Assembly: GCA_016182485.1 (NCBI GenBank)
Contig: JACPGH010000005.1
Span: 1 to 64,000, forward strand
Reading direction: 5' to 3'
DNA: 64,000 nucleotides
Source of the DNA: Candidatus Kaiserbacteria bacterium
GTDB lineage: Bacteria > Patescibacteria > Paceibacteria > UBA9973 > UBA2103
The position numbers and the translations under genes are program-made. How positions within the stretch are numbered: the first letter of the stretch is position 1; every line of letters starts with the position of its first letter. Shown here piece by piece: positions 34,606-42,046 of this stretch. The notes below the pieces were generated by a model that saw nothing but the letters and a program-made list of their open reading frames with translations, did not search any database and was not told where the DNA came from.

Positions 34606-35157
34606 TCAGCGTTTGGCGACCGAGTCAACGACGAGAGGAAGGCCAAGATGGCGCAGGAACGCCTCGGCCTCGGCCTTTGACGAGGCAGTCGTTACGATCG
34701 TGATAGCGAGACCGAACACGTCCTTCAGGTCCTCGTCGGAGGTCTCCGGGAAGATCGTATTCTCTTTGATGCCGACGGTGACATTCCCCATATCATCAAT
34801 AGCTTTGGCTGAAAGGCCTCGGAAGTCGCGAGTGCGCGGCAGGGCGATGTGGATGAGCTTGTCGAGGAAATCGTACATGCGGGCGCCGCGCAGAGTCACC
34901 TGAAGGCCAACTACGTCTCCCTCGCGCACCTTGAAGGAAGCGATCGAAAGGCGCGCCGTGCGTGCGGAAGGCTTCTGCCCCGTGATGCGAGCCAGACGAT
35001 CCTCGATCAATTCGAGTTGTTTTTTGTCCCGCTTCTTGCCGACGCCGGAGGACACGATGACCTTGGTCACGCGCGGGCCCTGCATAGGACTCGTGTACCC
35101 GAAGGCCTCGCGGAGCGCGAGATAAGCGGCCTGCTGTTTTTGCTTGGTGAGAGACAT
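34606..35157 (-). CDS. rplE: 50S ribosomal protein L5
   Basis: 183 residues, with NPVxV-type region replaced by GPRVTKVIVSSGVG and the conserved RDFRGLSAKAIDDMGNVTVGIKE. It binds 5S rRNA. Preceded by a short TTTAAATA tandem run (35161-35187). Confidence 0.97.
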   Translation of the reverse strand: MSLTKQKQQAAYLALREAFGYTSPMQGPRVTKVIVSSGVGKKRDKKQLELIEDRLARITGQKPSARTARLSIASFKVREGDVVGLQVTLRGARMYDFLDKLIHIALPRTRDFRGLSAKAIDDMGNVTVGIKENTIFPETSDEDLKDVFGLAITIVTTASSKAEAEAFLRHLGLPLVVDSVAKR

Positions 35158-35189
35158 AATTAAATATTTAAATATTTAAATATTTAAAG

Positions 35190-35453
35190 CTACTTGCTTT
35201 TGCCCTTCGGCGCACCGAACGCCGATTCGACCTTTCCCTTCCCCGTGCGCACGACATTGCTCGCGTCTATCGGGCGCGGGCGCTCTACAATGCGCCCTAC
35301 CTTGCCCGCGGCGCCCTTAAGGTGCCGCTTCGCGAGCGCGACGCCTTCTACGACGACCTTGTTCTCGCGCGGCAGGGCGCGCAGGATTACTCCGGACTTT
35401 CCTTTGTCCTTGCCGGTAATCACTTTCACGGAATCGCCTTTTTTAATTTTCAT
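35190..35453 (-). CDS. rplX: 50S ribosomal protein L24
   Basis: 87 residues, shorter than the usual 100-105. KOW motif KKGDSVKVITGKDKGKSGVILRALPRENKVVVEGV is intact. It starts 50S assembly on 23S rRNA. Confidence 0.95.
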   Translation of the reverse strand: MKIKKGDSVKVITGKDKGKSGVILRALPRENKVVVEGVALAKRHLKGAAGKVGRIVERPRPIDASNVVRTGKGKVESAFGAPKGKSK

Positions 35454-35477
35454 AAGACTTAATATGACGCATGCGGC

Positions 35478-35855
35478 CTATACGACCTCGGGCGCGAGCG
35501 AGACTATCGCGTGCCATCCTCGCTCGGAAAGCTCCCGCGGCACGGGCCCGAAGATGCGATTCCCTTTCGGTCCCATCTCCTTGCCCTGCTTCTCGATGAG
35601 CACGACGGCGTTATCATCAAAACGGATGTGCGAGCCGTCTTTGCGGCCGAAGGGCTTTGTCTGCCGCACGACTACGGCCCGATAGATATCCTTCTTCTTC
35701 ACGCCCGCGCGCGGCGCCGCGGTCTGTATAGAGACGACGACAATGTCGCCGATGCGCGCATAGCGGCGCTTGCTGCCTCCAAGCACCTTGAAGATCCGGG
35801 CGACCTTGCCGCCGGAATTGTCTGCTACCGTAACGATGGATTGGGGTTGAAGCAT
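35478..35855 (-). CDS. rplN: 50S ribosomal protein L14
   Basis: 125 residues beginning MLQPQSIVTVADNSGGKVARIFKVLGG, with DNAVVLIEKQGKEMGPKGNRIFGPVPREL, both standard for L14. Confidence 0.98.
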   Translation of the reverse strand: MLQPQSIVTVADNSGGKVARIFKVLGGSKRRYARIGDIVVVSIQTAAPRAGVKKKDIYRAVVVRQTKPFGRKDGSHIRFDDNAVVLIEKQGKEMGPKGNRIFGPVPRELSERGWHAIVSLAPEVV

Positions 35856-35866
35856 AGGTAGATAAG

Positions 35867-35893
35867 TAGGCTCTAGGCTCTAGGCTCTAGGCT
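35867..35893. repeat. Tandem TAGGCTC 7-mer at the end of rpsQ
   Basis: Nearly four copies of TAGGCTC. Read leftward it encodes the last residues of S17 (SLEPRA) and supplies the TAG stop. Confidence 0.9.
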
Positions 35894-36151
35894 GATACGG
35901 AAATGCTTGCGTTTTGAAATGGGTCGCGTAGCCACAATGGTGACTTTATCGCCTACCTGCGCGGCATTGCCTGGATTGTGGGCGAGAAATTTTTTCGAAC
36001 GAACAAGGTATTTCTTGTATTTCGGGTGCTTCTCGAAGCGGTCGACCCGCACGGTGGCCGTCTCCTGCATGGCCGTCTTGACGACGGTTCCGACGAACGA
36101 TTGAGGTCGACCCTGAACGGAGCGAGCGAGGCGAGTGAGTTTTTGTTCCAT
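35873..36151 (-). CDS. rpsQ: 30S ribosomal protein S17
   Basis: 92 residues, with FVGTVVKTAMQETATVRVDRFEKHPKYKKYLVRSKKFLAHN. The C-terminal SLEPRA and the stop codon are encoded by the tandem TAGGCTC repeat. It lies one base after rpmC. Confidence 0.96.
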   Translation of the reverse strand: MEQKLTRLARSVQGRPQSFVGTVVKTAMQETATVRVDRFEKHPKYKKYLVRSKKFLAHNPGNAAQVGDKVTIVATRPISKRKHFRISLEPRA

Positions 36152-36152
36152 G

Positions 36153-36359
36153 TTATGCGTGCGCGGCTTTCGCCTTTCGAGCGTGTTGTTCGGTTACTAT
36201 GCGGGCAATGGTCTTGCGCAGTTTCTGCGGCGCGTTCGAATCCTTGGGGCGCGCGCCGGCAGCCGCGAACCGCTCGGTCCGCAGGCTGTTCTTGGTCTCG
36301 ACAAGAAGCTTCGAGAGCTCTTGATCTGATTTGGACGCCATGGAATCTCTTTTTGTCAT
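36153..36359 (-). CDS. rpmC: 50S ribosomal protein L29
   Basis: 68 residues, two-helix protein with KSDQELSKLLVETKNSLRTERFAAA. A start at Met7 is also possible. It lies by the polypeptide exit and binds SRP and trigger factor in other bacteria. Confidence 0.93.
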   Translation of the reverse strand: MTKRDSMASKSDQELSKLLVETKNSLRTERFAAAGARPKDSNAPQKLRKTIARIVTEQHARKAKAAHA

Positions 36360-36381
36360 AGTTTCGCGGAGTATGCAACTT

Positions 36382-36804
36382 TTAGCGGCGCGATACGATG
36401 ATCGTATTCACCGGCAACTTCATGCCCGCTTCCCGCAGGTGCGCGCGGGCCACGTTCTCCGGCACTCCGTCGAGTTCGAAGAGCATGCGGCCCGGACGCA
36501 CCTGGAACACGAAGTGCTTGAGATCGCCTTTGCCCTTGCCCATGCCCACCTCCGCCGGCTTGGCAGTTATCGGCCGGTCCGGGAAAATGCGGATCCAAAG
36601 CTTCCCTGTCTTCGCCGTCGCGCGGGTAAGCACTTTGCGCGCGGCTTCGATCTGGTTGCTCGTCATGCGGGCGTTCGTCACGGCCTTCAAGCCGAAAGAG
36701 CCGAACGCGAGAGTGGTACCGCGCGTATCGGGCCGCCTGAGGCGCTTTGGCGAGAGTCTCTGCGTCTGCCATTTGCGATGTTTGACCTTCTTGGGGAAAA
36801 GCAT
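36382..36804 (-). CDS. rplP: 50S ribosomal protein L16
   Basis: 140 residues from MLFPKKVKHRKWQTQRLSPK. The conserved WIRIFPDRPITAKPAEVGMGKGKGDLKHFVFQVRPG is present. The upstream extension to 36858 overlaps rpsC and is rejected. An AATATTT patch lies before the start. Confidence 0.97.
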   Translation of the reverse strand: MLFPKKVKHRKWQTQRLSPKRLRRPDTRGTTLAFGSFGLKAVTNARMTSNQIEAARKVLTRATAKTGKLWIRIFPDRPITAKPAEVGMGKGKGDLKHFVFQVRPGRMLFELDGVPENVARAHLREAGMKLPVNTIIVSRR

Positions 36805-36814
36805 ATTGAAATAT

Positions 36815-37534
36815 TTAGGCTTCCGCGCGCACGGGACTCTTTCGGTCCTGATACACATTCCCTCGGTAGATCCACACCTTTACCCCGATCACGCCATAAG
36901 GCAGGCGCGCGTCCTGGTGCGCGAAATCAATATCGGCGCGGAATGTCTGGAGCGGGATGCGGCCCTTCTTCAGCTGCTCTTTCCGGCTCATTTCCGCGCC
37001 GCCCAAGCGGCCGGCGAGCGCGATGCGCACGCCCTCGACCTCCCGCGCGGCGATGACCTTTTCGACCGTTTGCTTCAGCACGCGGCGGAACGGCAAACGC
37101 TTCTCCAATCCCTCTACGACCATCGCGGCGACGACGGCCGCGTCCGTTTCCGGCTGGCGCACTTCGATGATGTCGAGCTTGACCTGCTTGCCCAGTACCG
37201 AATCAGATTTGGTACTGGGCTTGCCCGCCGACCGGGAAGCTTTTTGAATTACCTCCGTGAGTTCTTTGCGCAATTTCGTCGCGTTTTCTCCCGAGCGGCC
37301 GATGACAAGCCCCGGGCGCGCGGTGGAGAGAATAATCCGCAGCTCGCCGGCCGAACGCTCTATCTCGATATCGCTCACGTACATGCCGCGCAGGCGCTTC
37401 GCAAGGAAGCGGCGGATCGTCTCGTCTACCTTTATGTTATCGCGATAGCTCTTCTTGTCGGCAGCGAACCAGCGGCTCTTCCAGTCTCGGATGATGCCGA
37501 GGCGATGCGCGTATGGATGTACGATGTGAGTCAT
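36815..37534 (-). CDS. rpsC: 30S ribosomal protein S3
   Basis: 239 residues with the KH domain (PGLVIGRSGENATKLRKEL) and the C-terminal GVKVWIYRGNV. It starts MTHIVHPYAHRLGIIRDW. S3 lines the mRNA entry channel. Confidence 0.98.
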   Translation of the reverse strand: MTHIVHPYAHRLGIIRDWKSRWFAADKKSYRDNIKVDETIRRFLAKRLRGMYVSDIEIERSAGELRIILSTARPGLVIGRSGENATKLRKELTEVIQKASRSAGKPSTKSDSVLGKQVKLDIIEVRQPETDAAVVAAMVVEGLEKRLPFRRVLKQTVEKVIAAREVEGVRIALAGRLGGAEMSRKEQLKKGRIPLQTFRADIDFAHQDARLPYGVIGVKVWIYRGNVYQDRKSPVRAEA

Positions 37535-37540
37535 AGCTAG

Positions 37541-37563
37541 AGCCTAGTGCCTAGAGCCTAGTT
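37541..37563. repeat. CTAG-rich repeat at rplV end
   Basis: AGAGCCTAGTGCCTAGAGCC type units. They encode the end and stop of L22 and form the whole spacer to rpsC. Confidence 0.85.
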
Positions 37564-37873
37564 CCACGGTAATGCGGCTCTTGCGCCGGCGGATGAGCGC
37601 GGCGCTGCCGCGCGCGCGAGGCATGTACTTCTTGAGCATTCCGGCGCTGCCCACCGTGACGCTCTTCACGACGAGCGTCTCCGCATCTACCCCCTGTGCC
37701 TTAGCGTTCGCCGCGGCGCTCTCTATAAGCTTTTTCATGGGTTCGGCCGCGCGCTTGGGAAGGAACGCGAGCGAAGCAAGCGCATGAGGCACCTTCTTTC
37801 CCTTCACTAGGTCGGCGACGAGCCGGACCTTGCGGGGCGACTGGTTATAGCTTTTGAGCGAGGCAGTAGCCAT
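37544..37873 (-). CDS. rplV: 50S ribosomal protein L22
   Basis: 109 residues, with NQSPRKVRLVADLVKGKKVPHAL and a beta hairpin RARGSAALIRRRKSRITVEL. The last residues LGSRH and the TAG stop lie in a CTAG repeat patch (37541-37563). Confidence 0.97.
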   Translation of the reverse strand: MATASLKSYNQSPRKVRLVADLVKGKKVPHALASLAFLPKRAAEPMKKLIESAAANAKAQGVDAETLVVKSVTVGSAGMLKKYMPRARGSAALIRRRKSRITVELGSRH

Positions 37874-37875
37874 AT

Positions 37876-38217
37876 TTACTTCTTTGCTGCCGGAGCCGCT
37901 TTGGCGGCCTGGGCAGAGGCGATCTCCGCCTGCTGTTTCTTCTGCTCCATCTCCTTCTGCATCTTGCCTCCATGGCGCACGAAGCGCTTGGTAGGCGAAA
38001 ATTCGCCCAAGCGATGGCCGACCATCTCTTCGGTGATAAGCACCTCGATGTGCTGTTTGCCGTTATGGACGCCGAGCTTGAATCCGACCATCTCCGGGCT
38101 TATCTGGCTCCGGCGCGCCCACGTATTTATGACTCCGGCAGAGGCCGGTCTCGAATTAAGCACCTTCTTCAGGAGCTTCACGTCCACGAAGGGACCTTTC
38201 TTGAGCGAGCGTGACAT
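37876..38217 (-). CDS. rpsS: 30S ribosomal protein S19
   Basis: 113 residues from MSRSLKKGPFVDVKLLKKV, with EMVGHRLGEFSPTKRFVRHGGK. An Ala/Lys/Gln-rich tail of about 25 residues follows the usual end. The start at 38217 is preceded at 13 bases by a terminator-like hairpin and a promoter (see 38230-38323), unlike a simple mid-operon gene. Confidence 0.97.
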   Translation of the reverse strand: MSRSLKKGPFVDVKLLKKVLNSRPASAGVINTWARRSQISPEMVGFKLGVHNGKQHIEVLITEEMVGHRLGEFSPTKRFVRHGGKMQKEMEQKKQQAEIASAQAAKAAPAAKK

Positions 38218-38229
38218 GGGTATGCAAAA

Positions 38230-38259
38230 GCCCGCGCCTGCCGGCAGGCAGGCGCGGGC
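38230..38259 (-). promoter_or_regulatory. Terminator-like hairpin (possible attenuator) in the rpsS leader
   Basis: In the gene direction a 13-bp perfect stem (38247-38259 with 38230-38242) and four-base loop are followed directly by TTTTGCATA, 13 bases before the rpsS ATG. A promoter lies about 35 bases further upstream. The hairpin contains the CTGCCGGCAGG repeat. Confidence 0.7.
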
Positions 38260-38294
38260 GCGCAAGCCAAACCTGAAAGCTGTGGGATACCTCA

Positions 38295-38323
38295 AATGTA
38301 CCGGAACCTCGCCAAAAAGTCAA
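38295..38323 (-). promoter_or_regulatory. rpsS promoter
   Basis: Minus strand TTGACT (38318-38323), spacer exactly 17, TACATT (38295-38300). It lies between the coiled-coil gene stop and the hairpin. Transcription start expected near 38288, leader about 70 bases. Confidence 0.75.
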
Positions 38324-38350
38324 AACTTTGACAAATATTACAGCTAACGT

Positions 38351-38632
38351 CTAGACATTTGCCTTTTCCAGGCGTCGGATGCGGCGCTCGTGATCGAGAA
38401 TTTTGACGGAATCCTTATCAACTGCTCGGGCGACACCGTCGAGTGTTTCTTTCATATCCTCAACAGCATCTTCAAGGGCGCCAGTACGCTTTTCTATCGC
38501 GGTCATGCGGTATTCCAGTCCGTCAAATCGCTCTTCGAATTTATTCTCTATTTTCTCAAAACCAGTTTGGACAGCTCCCAGTACATCGGAAAGCGTTGGT
38601 TCATATGTATCTGATTTCTTGGCGCGCTTCAT
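38351..38632 (-). CDS. Coiled-coil protein inserted between rplB and rpsS
   Basis: 93 residues from MKRAKKSDTYEPTLSDVLGA. Almost all helical with heptads (FEKIENKFEERFDGLEYRM...). The C-terminal VARAVDKDSVKILDHERRIRRLEK resembles that of the protein at 45660-45962. TACAAT (38640-38645) ends seven bases before this ATG, so it has its own leaderless promoter inside the ribosomal cluster. Function unknown. Confidence 0.75.
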   Translation of the reverse strand: MKRAKKSDTYEPTLSDVLGAVQTGFEKIENKFEERFDGLEYRMTAIEKRTGALEDAVEDMKETLDGVARAVDKDSVKILDHERRIRRLEKANV

Positions 38633-38703
38633 GCGGAACATTGTAGCACGCGCGCAAAACACAATCGGCCGCCCGCGGGAAGCCGGTTGCGCTGAACTCA
38701 ATA

Positions 38704-39552
38704 TTATCCCTTGCGGTTCTTCCCTACCTTCCGGCGGGAAATAATAAACACATTTGAATACTTCTTTGGCGTGCGCGTCTTCTGTCCCTTGCCGGAGGGC
38801 TTGCCCCACTTAGTCTTCGCGCGGCGCGTACCTCGGCCCTGGCGTCCTTCGCCGCCGCCGTGCGGGTGATCCACTGGATTCATCGCGGTACCGCGCACTG
38901 TCGGACGGATGCCGAGCCAGCGGCTGCGCCCGGCTTTGCCTATGACGACGAGATTCGACTCCTCGTTCCCTACCTGCCCGATGGATGCCCAGCAGAGATC
39001 GGAAACTTTGCGCACTTCAGTCGAAGGCAGCTTCACCTGGGCATAGCCGGCGTCATGTGCGACGACCTCGGCAAAATTGCCGGCGGAGCGGACGAGTACG
39101 CCGCCCGCCTCAGGCGAAAGCTCTATATTGTAAACGAACGTGCCGACCGGGATGCGGCCGAGCGGAAGCCGGTTACCCGCTTTAAGCGGCGCATCGGCCG
39201 AGACGATAAGTGTACTGCCTACTTTCACGTCCTTCGGCAGAATGACGTAACGGCGCTCGCCATCTTTGTAGAGAACCCGGCCAATGAACGCCGAGCGGAA
39301 CGGGTCGTATTCTACGGTTTCAACTACCGCAGGAATGTCTTTCTTGTTGAAGGAGAAATCAATCGCGCGGAAACGCTGCTTATGCCCGCCGCCCTGATGG
39401 CGGGTCGTGATGCGGCCGAAGGCGTTCCTGCCGCCCTGACTTTTCTTTTTCTTGAGCAATGGCTTATGGGGCGCGTCGCCCGACAAGAGCTCCCGGTACG
39501 GGAGCGTGGTCATGAAGCGGCGGCTCTTGGTGGTGGGACGATAGGATTTCAT
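38704..39552 (-). CDS. rplB: 50S ribosomal protein L2
   Basis: 282 residues; GTAMNPVDHPHGGGEGRQGRG around the peptidyl-transferase-proximal His is intact. It starts MKSYRPTTKSRRFMTTLPYRELL. Confidence 0.98.
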   Translation of the reverse strand: MKSYRPTTKSRRFMTTLPYRELLSGDAPHKPLLKKKKSQGGRNAFGRITTRHQGGGHKQRFRAIDFSFNKKDIPAVVETVEYDPFRSAFIGRVLYKDGERRYVILPKDVKVGSTLIVSADAPLKAGNRLPLGRIPVGTFVYNIELSPEAGGVLVRSAGNFAEVVAHDAGYAQVKLPSTEVRKVSDLCWASIGQVGNEESNLVVIGKAGRSRWLGIRPTVRGTAMNPVDHPHGGGEGRQGRGTRRAKTKWGKPSGKGQKTRTPKKYSNVFIISRRKVGKNRKG

Positions 39553-39588
39553 AAAACTAGTGGCTAGGTGCTAGTAACTGGAGACTAG

Positions 39589-39957
39589 TTAGGCGAATTG
39601 AATCGTGTCGCCGGCGTTCAAATACACGTACGCCTTGCGTCTGGCCGCGCGCGTGCCGAAGCCGCGCTTCGTGCGAAGGGCTTTGCGCTTCGCCGACAGG
39701 TTCACGACACGGATTTTCCTCGGCACGACGTTGAAGATCTCCTTTACCGCCCCGGCTATCTGGGCTTTAGTCGCCCAGGCGGGAACTGAAAAAGCGTATA
39801 CGCCCTTTTCCGTCGCAATGAGCGCCTTCTCCGAGAACCAGGGCGCGCGGATGATCTCATGCGCAATCCCATTTGAAAGCTTCGAGGCCCGCGCATGGCG
39901 AACGACCGCCTTGCTTTCTTTCTTGTCCTCCTTCTTTTTTGTACCGAAGAGTGCCAT
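39589..39957 (-). CDS. rplW: 50S ribosomal protein L23
   Basis: 122 residues. A Lys-rich N-terminal extension of about 35 residues precedes the L23 fold (APWFSEKALIATEKGVYAFSVPAWATKAQI). L23 sits at the exit tunnel. CTAG-type repeats (39556-39590) lie between it and rplB. Confidence 0.95.
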   Translation of the reverse strand: MALFGTKKKEDKKESKAVVRHARASKLSNGIAHEIIRAPWFSEKALIATEKGVYAFSVPAWATKAQIAGAVKEIFNVVPRKIRVVNLSAKRKALRTKRGFGTRAARRKAYVYLNAGDTIQFA

Positions 39958-39963
39958 GGTGAT

Positions 39964-40713
39964 TTATTTAGTTTCCGCACGGGAGAGCAGCGCGGCGAAC
40001 GCCGCTTCTGGCTTCTCTATGACGACATATTTATGCGAGAGCAGGGCGAGCGGGTTTAGGCTCCGCGCCTCCTCCGTCGCGACGCCGTGAAGATTGCGGA
40101 AACTCTTTATCACGTTCGTATTATAGGCATGCAAAACAATGAGAACCGACTTCGATCCGTTTTCCGAAAGAAGTTTCGCCTTCGCCGATTTTGAAAGAGC
40201 GACGAGAGCGGCAAGCGCCTCCTTCGTCTTGGGCGCGGCAAAAGACAAGCCGTCGACGAGCACGATCTCGCCATCTTTAGCTTTCTTAGAGAGGACGGCC
40301 GCGAGCGCGCCGAATTTCATCTTCTTATTGATCTTCTCGCTGTAATCGCGCTCCTTGCGCGGACCGAACGTGATGCCGCCGTGGCGCCAGATGGGAGAAC
40401 GCGTCGAGCTGTGGCGAGCCTGCCCTGTTCCTTTCTGGCGCCATGGCTTTCTGCCGCCTCCGGAAACTTCGGATCGGTCCTTGGTGTGCGCGCGGTTCTG
40501 CCGCGCGTTCGCCTGCATAGCGGTCACGACCTGGTGCACTAGGTCGCTCCGCCACGGGGCGGCGAAAATCTTTTCCGGCAGCGCGATAGTGGAAACCTTG
40601 TCGCCCTTCATCGAATAGACTTGGGCTTCGGCCAGGACCGAGGCTGCGGCCTTCTCTACGCGCGCCTTCGGCGCGCGCGTTCTTTTTTCTTCTGTTTTGA
40701 TTTTCGTTTCCAT
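39964..40713 (-). CDS. rplD: 50S ribosomal protein L4
   Basis: 249 residues. A Lys/Ala-rich N-terminal extension of about 30 residues is followed by AQVYSMKGDKVSTIALPEKIF and the tunnel loop GGGRKPWRQKGTGQARHSSTRSPIWRHGGITFGP. Confidence 0.97.
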   Translation of the reverse strand: METKIKTEEKRTRAPKARVEKAAASVLAEAQVYSMKGDKVSTIALPEKIFAAPWRSDLVHQVVTAMQANARQNRAHTKDRSEVSGGGRKPWRQKGTGQARHSSTRSPIWRHGGITFGPRKERDYSEKINKKMKFGALAAVLSKKAKDGEIVLVDGLSFAAPKTKEALAALVALSKSAKAKLLSENGSKSVLIVLHAYNTNVIKSFRNLHGVATEEARSLNPLALLSHKYVVIEKPEAAFAALLSRAETK

Positions 40714-40719
40714 AGTTGT

Positions 40720-41379
40720 CTACTTGCTGCTTACTACTTCCAGAATAGTGCCGCGGCGGCCAGGCACCGCTCCGGAGACGACCATCTCGCCCGTTTCGGC
40801 GTCTATAGCGAGCACTTTCAGATTCTTCACGGTAACCCGGTCGTGACCCATGCGGCCCGCCATCCGCATGCCCTTCGCGACGCGGCCGCCGGCGCGGCCG
40901 CTCGACCCGCCGATGGAACCCGGCTCGCGCTCCGAGTGCTTCTGGCCGTGGGTTCTCGGCCCGCCGTGGAATCCGTGCCGCTTCACGACGCCCGCGAAGC
41001 CTTTGCCTTTCGTAAGGCCGGATATATTCACGACATCGCCGATCTTGAAAATTGAAATGTCTATCGTGCCGCCGACTTCTGGAGCCGACGCTTCGGTCGG
41101 CCCCCCGACCATCTGCGCGTCGGGGCCGCCATCGAGACGGAATTCTCGAATCGCCTCATAGCCACTCCCTTTCGTGTGACCCAAGACCGCCTTGCTGATG
41201 TTTTTTGTTTTTCGTTTGCCTATTCCAAGCTGCACTGCTGCATAGCCGTCCTTTCCCTCCGCAGTTTTGACCTGCGTCACGACAACCGGGTCCACTTTAA
41301 GCAGCGTACCTGCCCGGGCGCGGCCATCCTCCCCGAAAAGCCGGGTCATGGATTCCTTCTTGGCGAGAATGAATTTCAT
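40720..41379 (-). CDS. rplC: 50S ribosomal protein L3
   Basis: 219 residues, with GKGFAGVVKRHGFHGGPRTHGQKHSEREPGSIGGSSGRAGGRVAKGMRMAGRMG. It opens the rplC-D-W-B block, which is separated from rpsJ by two unrelated genes. The leader contains two stable hairpins (41395-41449). Confidence 0.98.
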   Translation of the reverse strand: MKFILAKKESMTRLFGEDGRARAGTLLKVDPVVVTQVKTAEGKDGYAAVQLGIGKRKTKNISKAVLGHTKGSGYEAIREFRLDGGPDAQMVGGPTEASAPEVGGTIDISIFKIGDVVNISGLTKGKGFAGVVKRHGFHGGPRTHGQKHSEREPGSIGGSSGRAGGRVAKGMRMAGRMGHDRVTVKNLKVLAIDAETGEMVVSGAVPGRRGTILEVVSSK

Positions 41380-41394
41380 CGTCTGTTTGATTTG

Positions 41395-41449
41395 TCGAAA
41401 TCAAAGATTTCGACGCAAATCGCCCCAGCATCGCTACGGGGCGATTTGC
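41395..41449 (-). promoter_or_regulatory. Two consecutive hairpins in the rplC leader
   Basis: TCGAAATC-AAA-GATTTCGA (41395-41413) and a 12-bp stem (41415-41426 with 41438-41449). Reading leftward they precede the rplC ATG by 15 bases with no Shine-Dalgarno. A weak extended -10 (TGTGTAGAGT) lies further upstream near 41500. This may be a ribosomal-protein-responsive leader. Confidence 0.55.
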
Positions 41450-41518
41450 TGGAGGTCCCTCGCGATTACGCTCGGGACATAGCGACCTACGCACTCTACA
41501 CAACCCGCCGAAAATCAG

Positions 41519-41543
41519 CAAGCCCCGCCAGCGGCGGGGCTTG
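41519..41543 (-). terminator. Probable terminator of the 112-residue protein gene
   Basis: 11-bp perfect stem CAAGCCCCGCC / GGCGGGGCTTG with AGC loop, six bases after the gene stop; followed leftward by CTGATTTTC. Confidence 0.75.
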
Positions 41544-41548
41544 GATCG

Positions 41549-41887
41549 TCAGGAACGCTTTAGACGGTCGCAGAACCGGATGAATGAATCCGCCGCGGCC
41601 TTATGAAATTCGATGACCTCATCGAACTCTCTCCGCAATGCGCGCTCGTACTCATTGATCGCGTGCACCGGGGAGTGGCCAGTTTCGCGCATGCGCCTGA
41701 TGAGCTCCATGCCCGTGTTATAGTTCGCAATTGTATTTTGCGAAACCCGATTGAGGCCTTCGAGAAGCTGGCGTACGCGCTCTTCGACTAACGCGCGGAA
41801 CTCGGCATCATTCTGCGCGCGCGCCGCCGCGAGCCGTTCCTCGAGTCTCTGCCGCAACGCCTCGAGCTGTTCCTCTGCGTATCCCAT
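41549..41887 (-). CDS. Helical hypothetical protein between rpsJ and rplC
   Basis: 112 residues, mostly charged helices (YAEEQLEALRQRLEERLAAARAQ, then EYERALRREFDEVIEFHKAAADSF). Unlike its neighbours it has a strong ribosome site CGGAGG (41893-41898) five bases before the ATG, and a terminator just after. It forms a separate unit inside the ribosomal cluster. No family recognised. Confidence 0.7.
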   Translation of the reverse strand: MGYAEEQLEALRQRLEERLAAARAQNDAEFRALVEERVRQLLEGLNRVSQNTIANYNTGMELIRRMRETGHSPVHAINEYERALRREFDEVIEFHKAAADSFIRFCDRLKRS

Positions 41888-42046
41888 GCAATCCTCCGGG
41901 AAAGAATTTGTACATCCTCGAAAATCCTACCTATCAAATTCTTCAGTTTTTGTGAATCAAGAGAGGCGCCCTAGTGCCTAGAATTTAGATCATCTTCTAG
42001 TCTGCTTCCTTTTCTTCATGTTCGTTATTTTGCATGGTCGTGAGAC

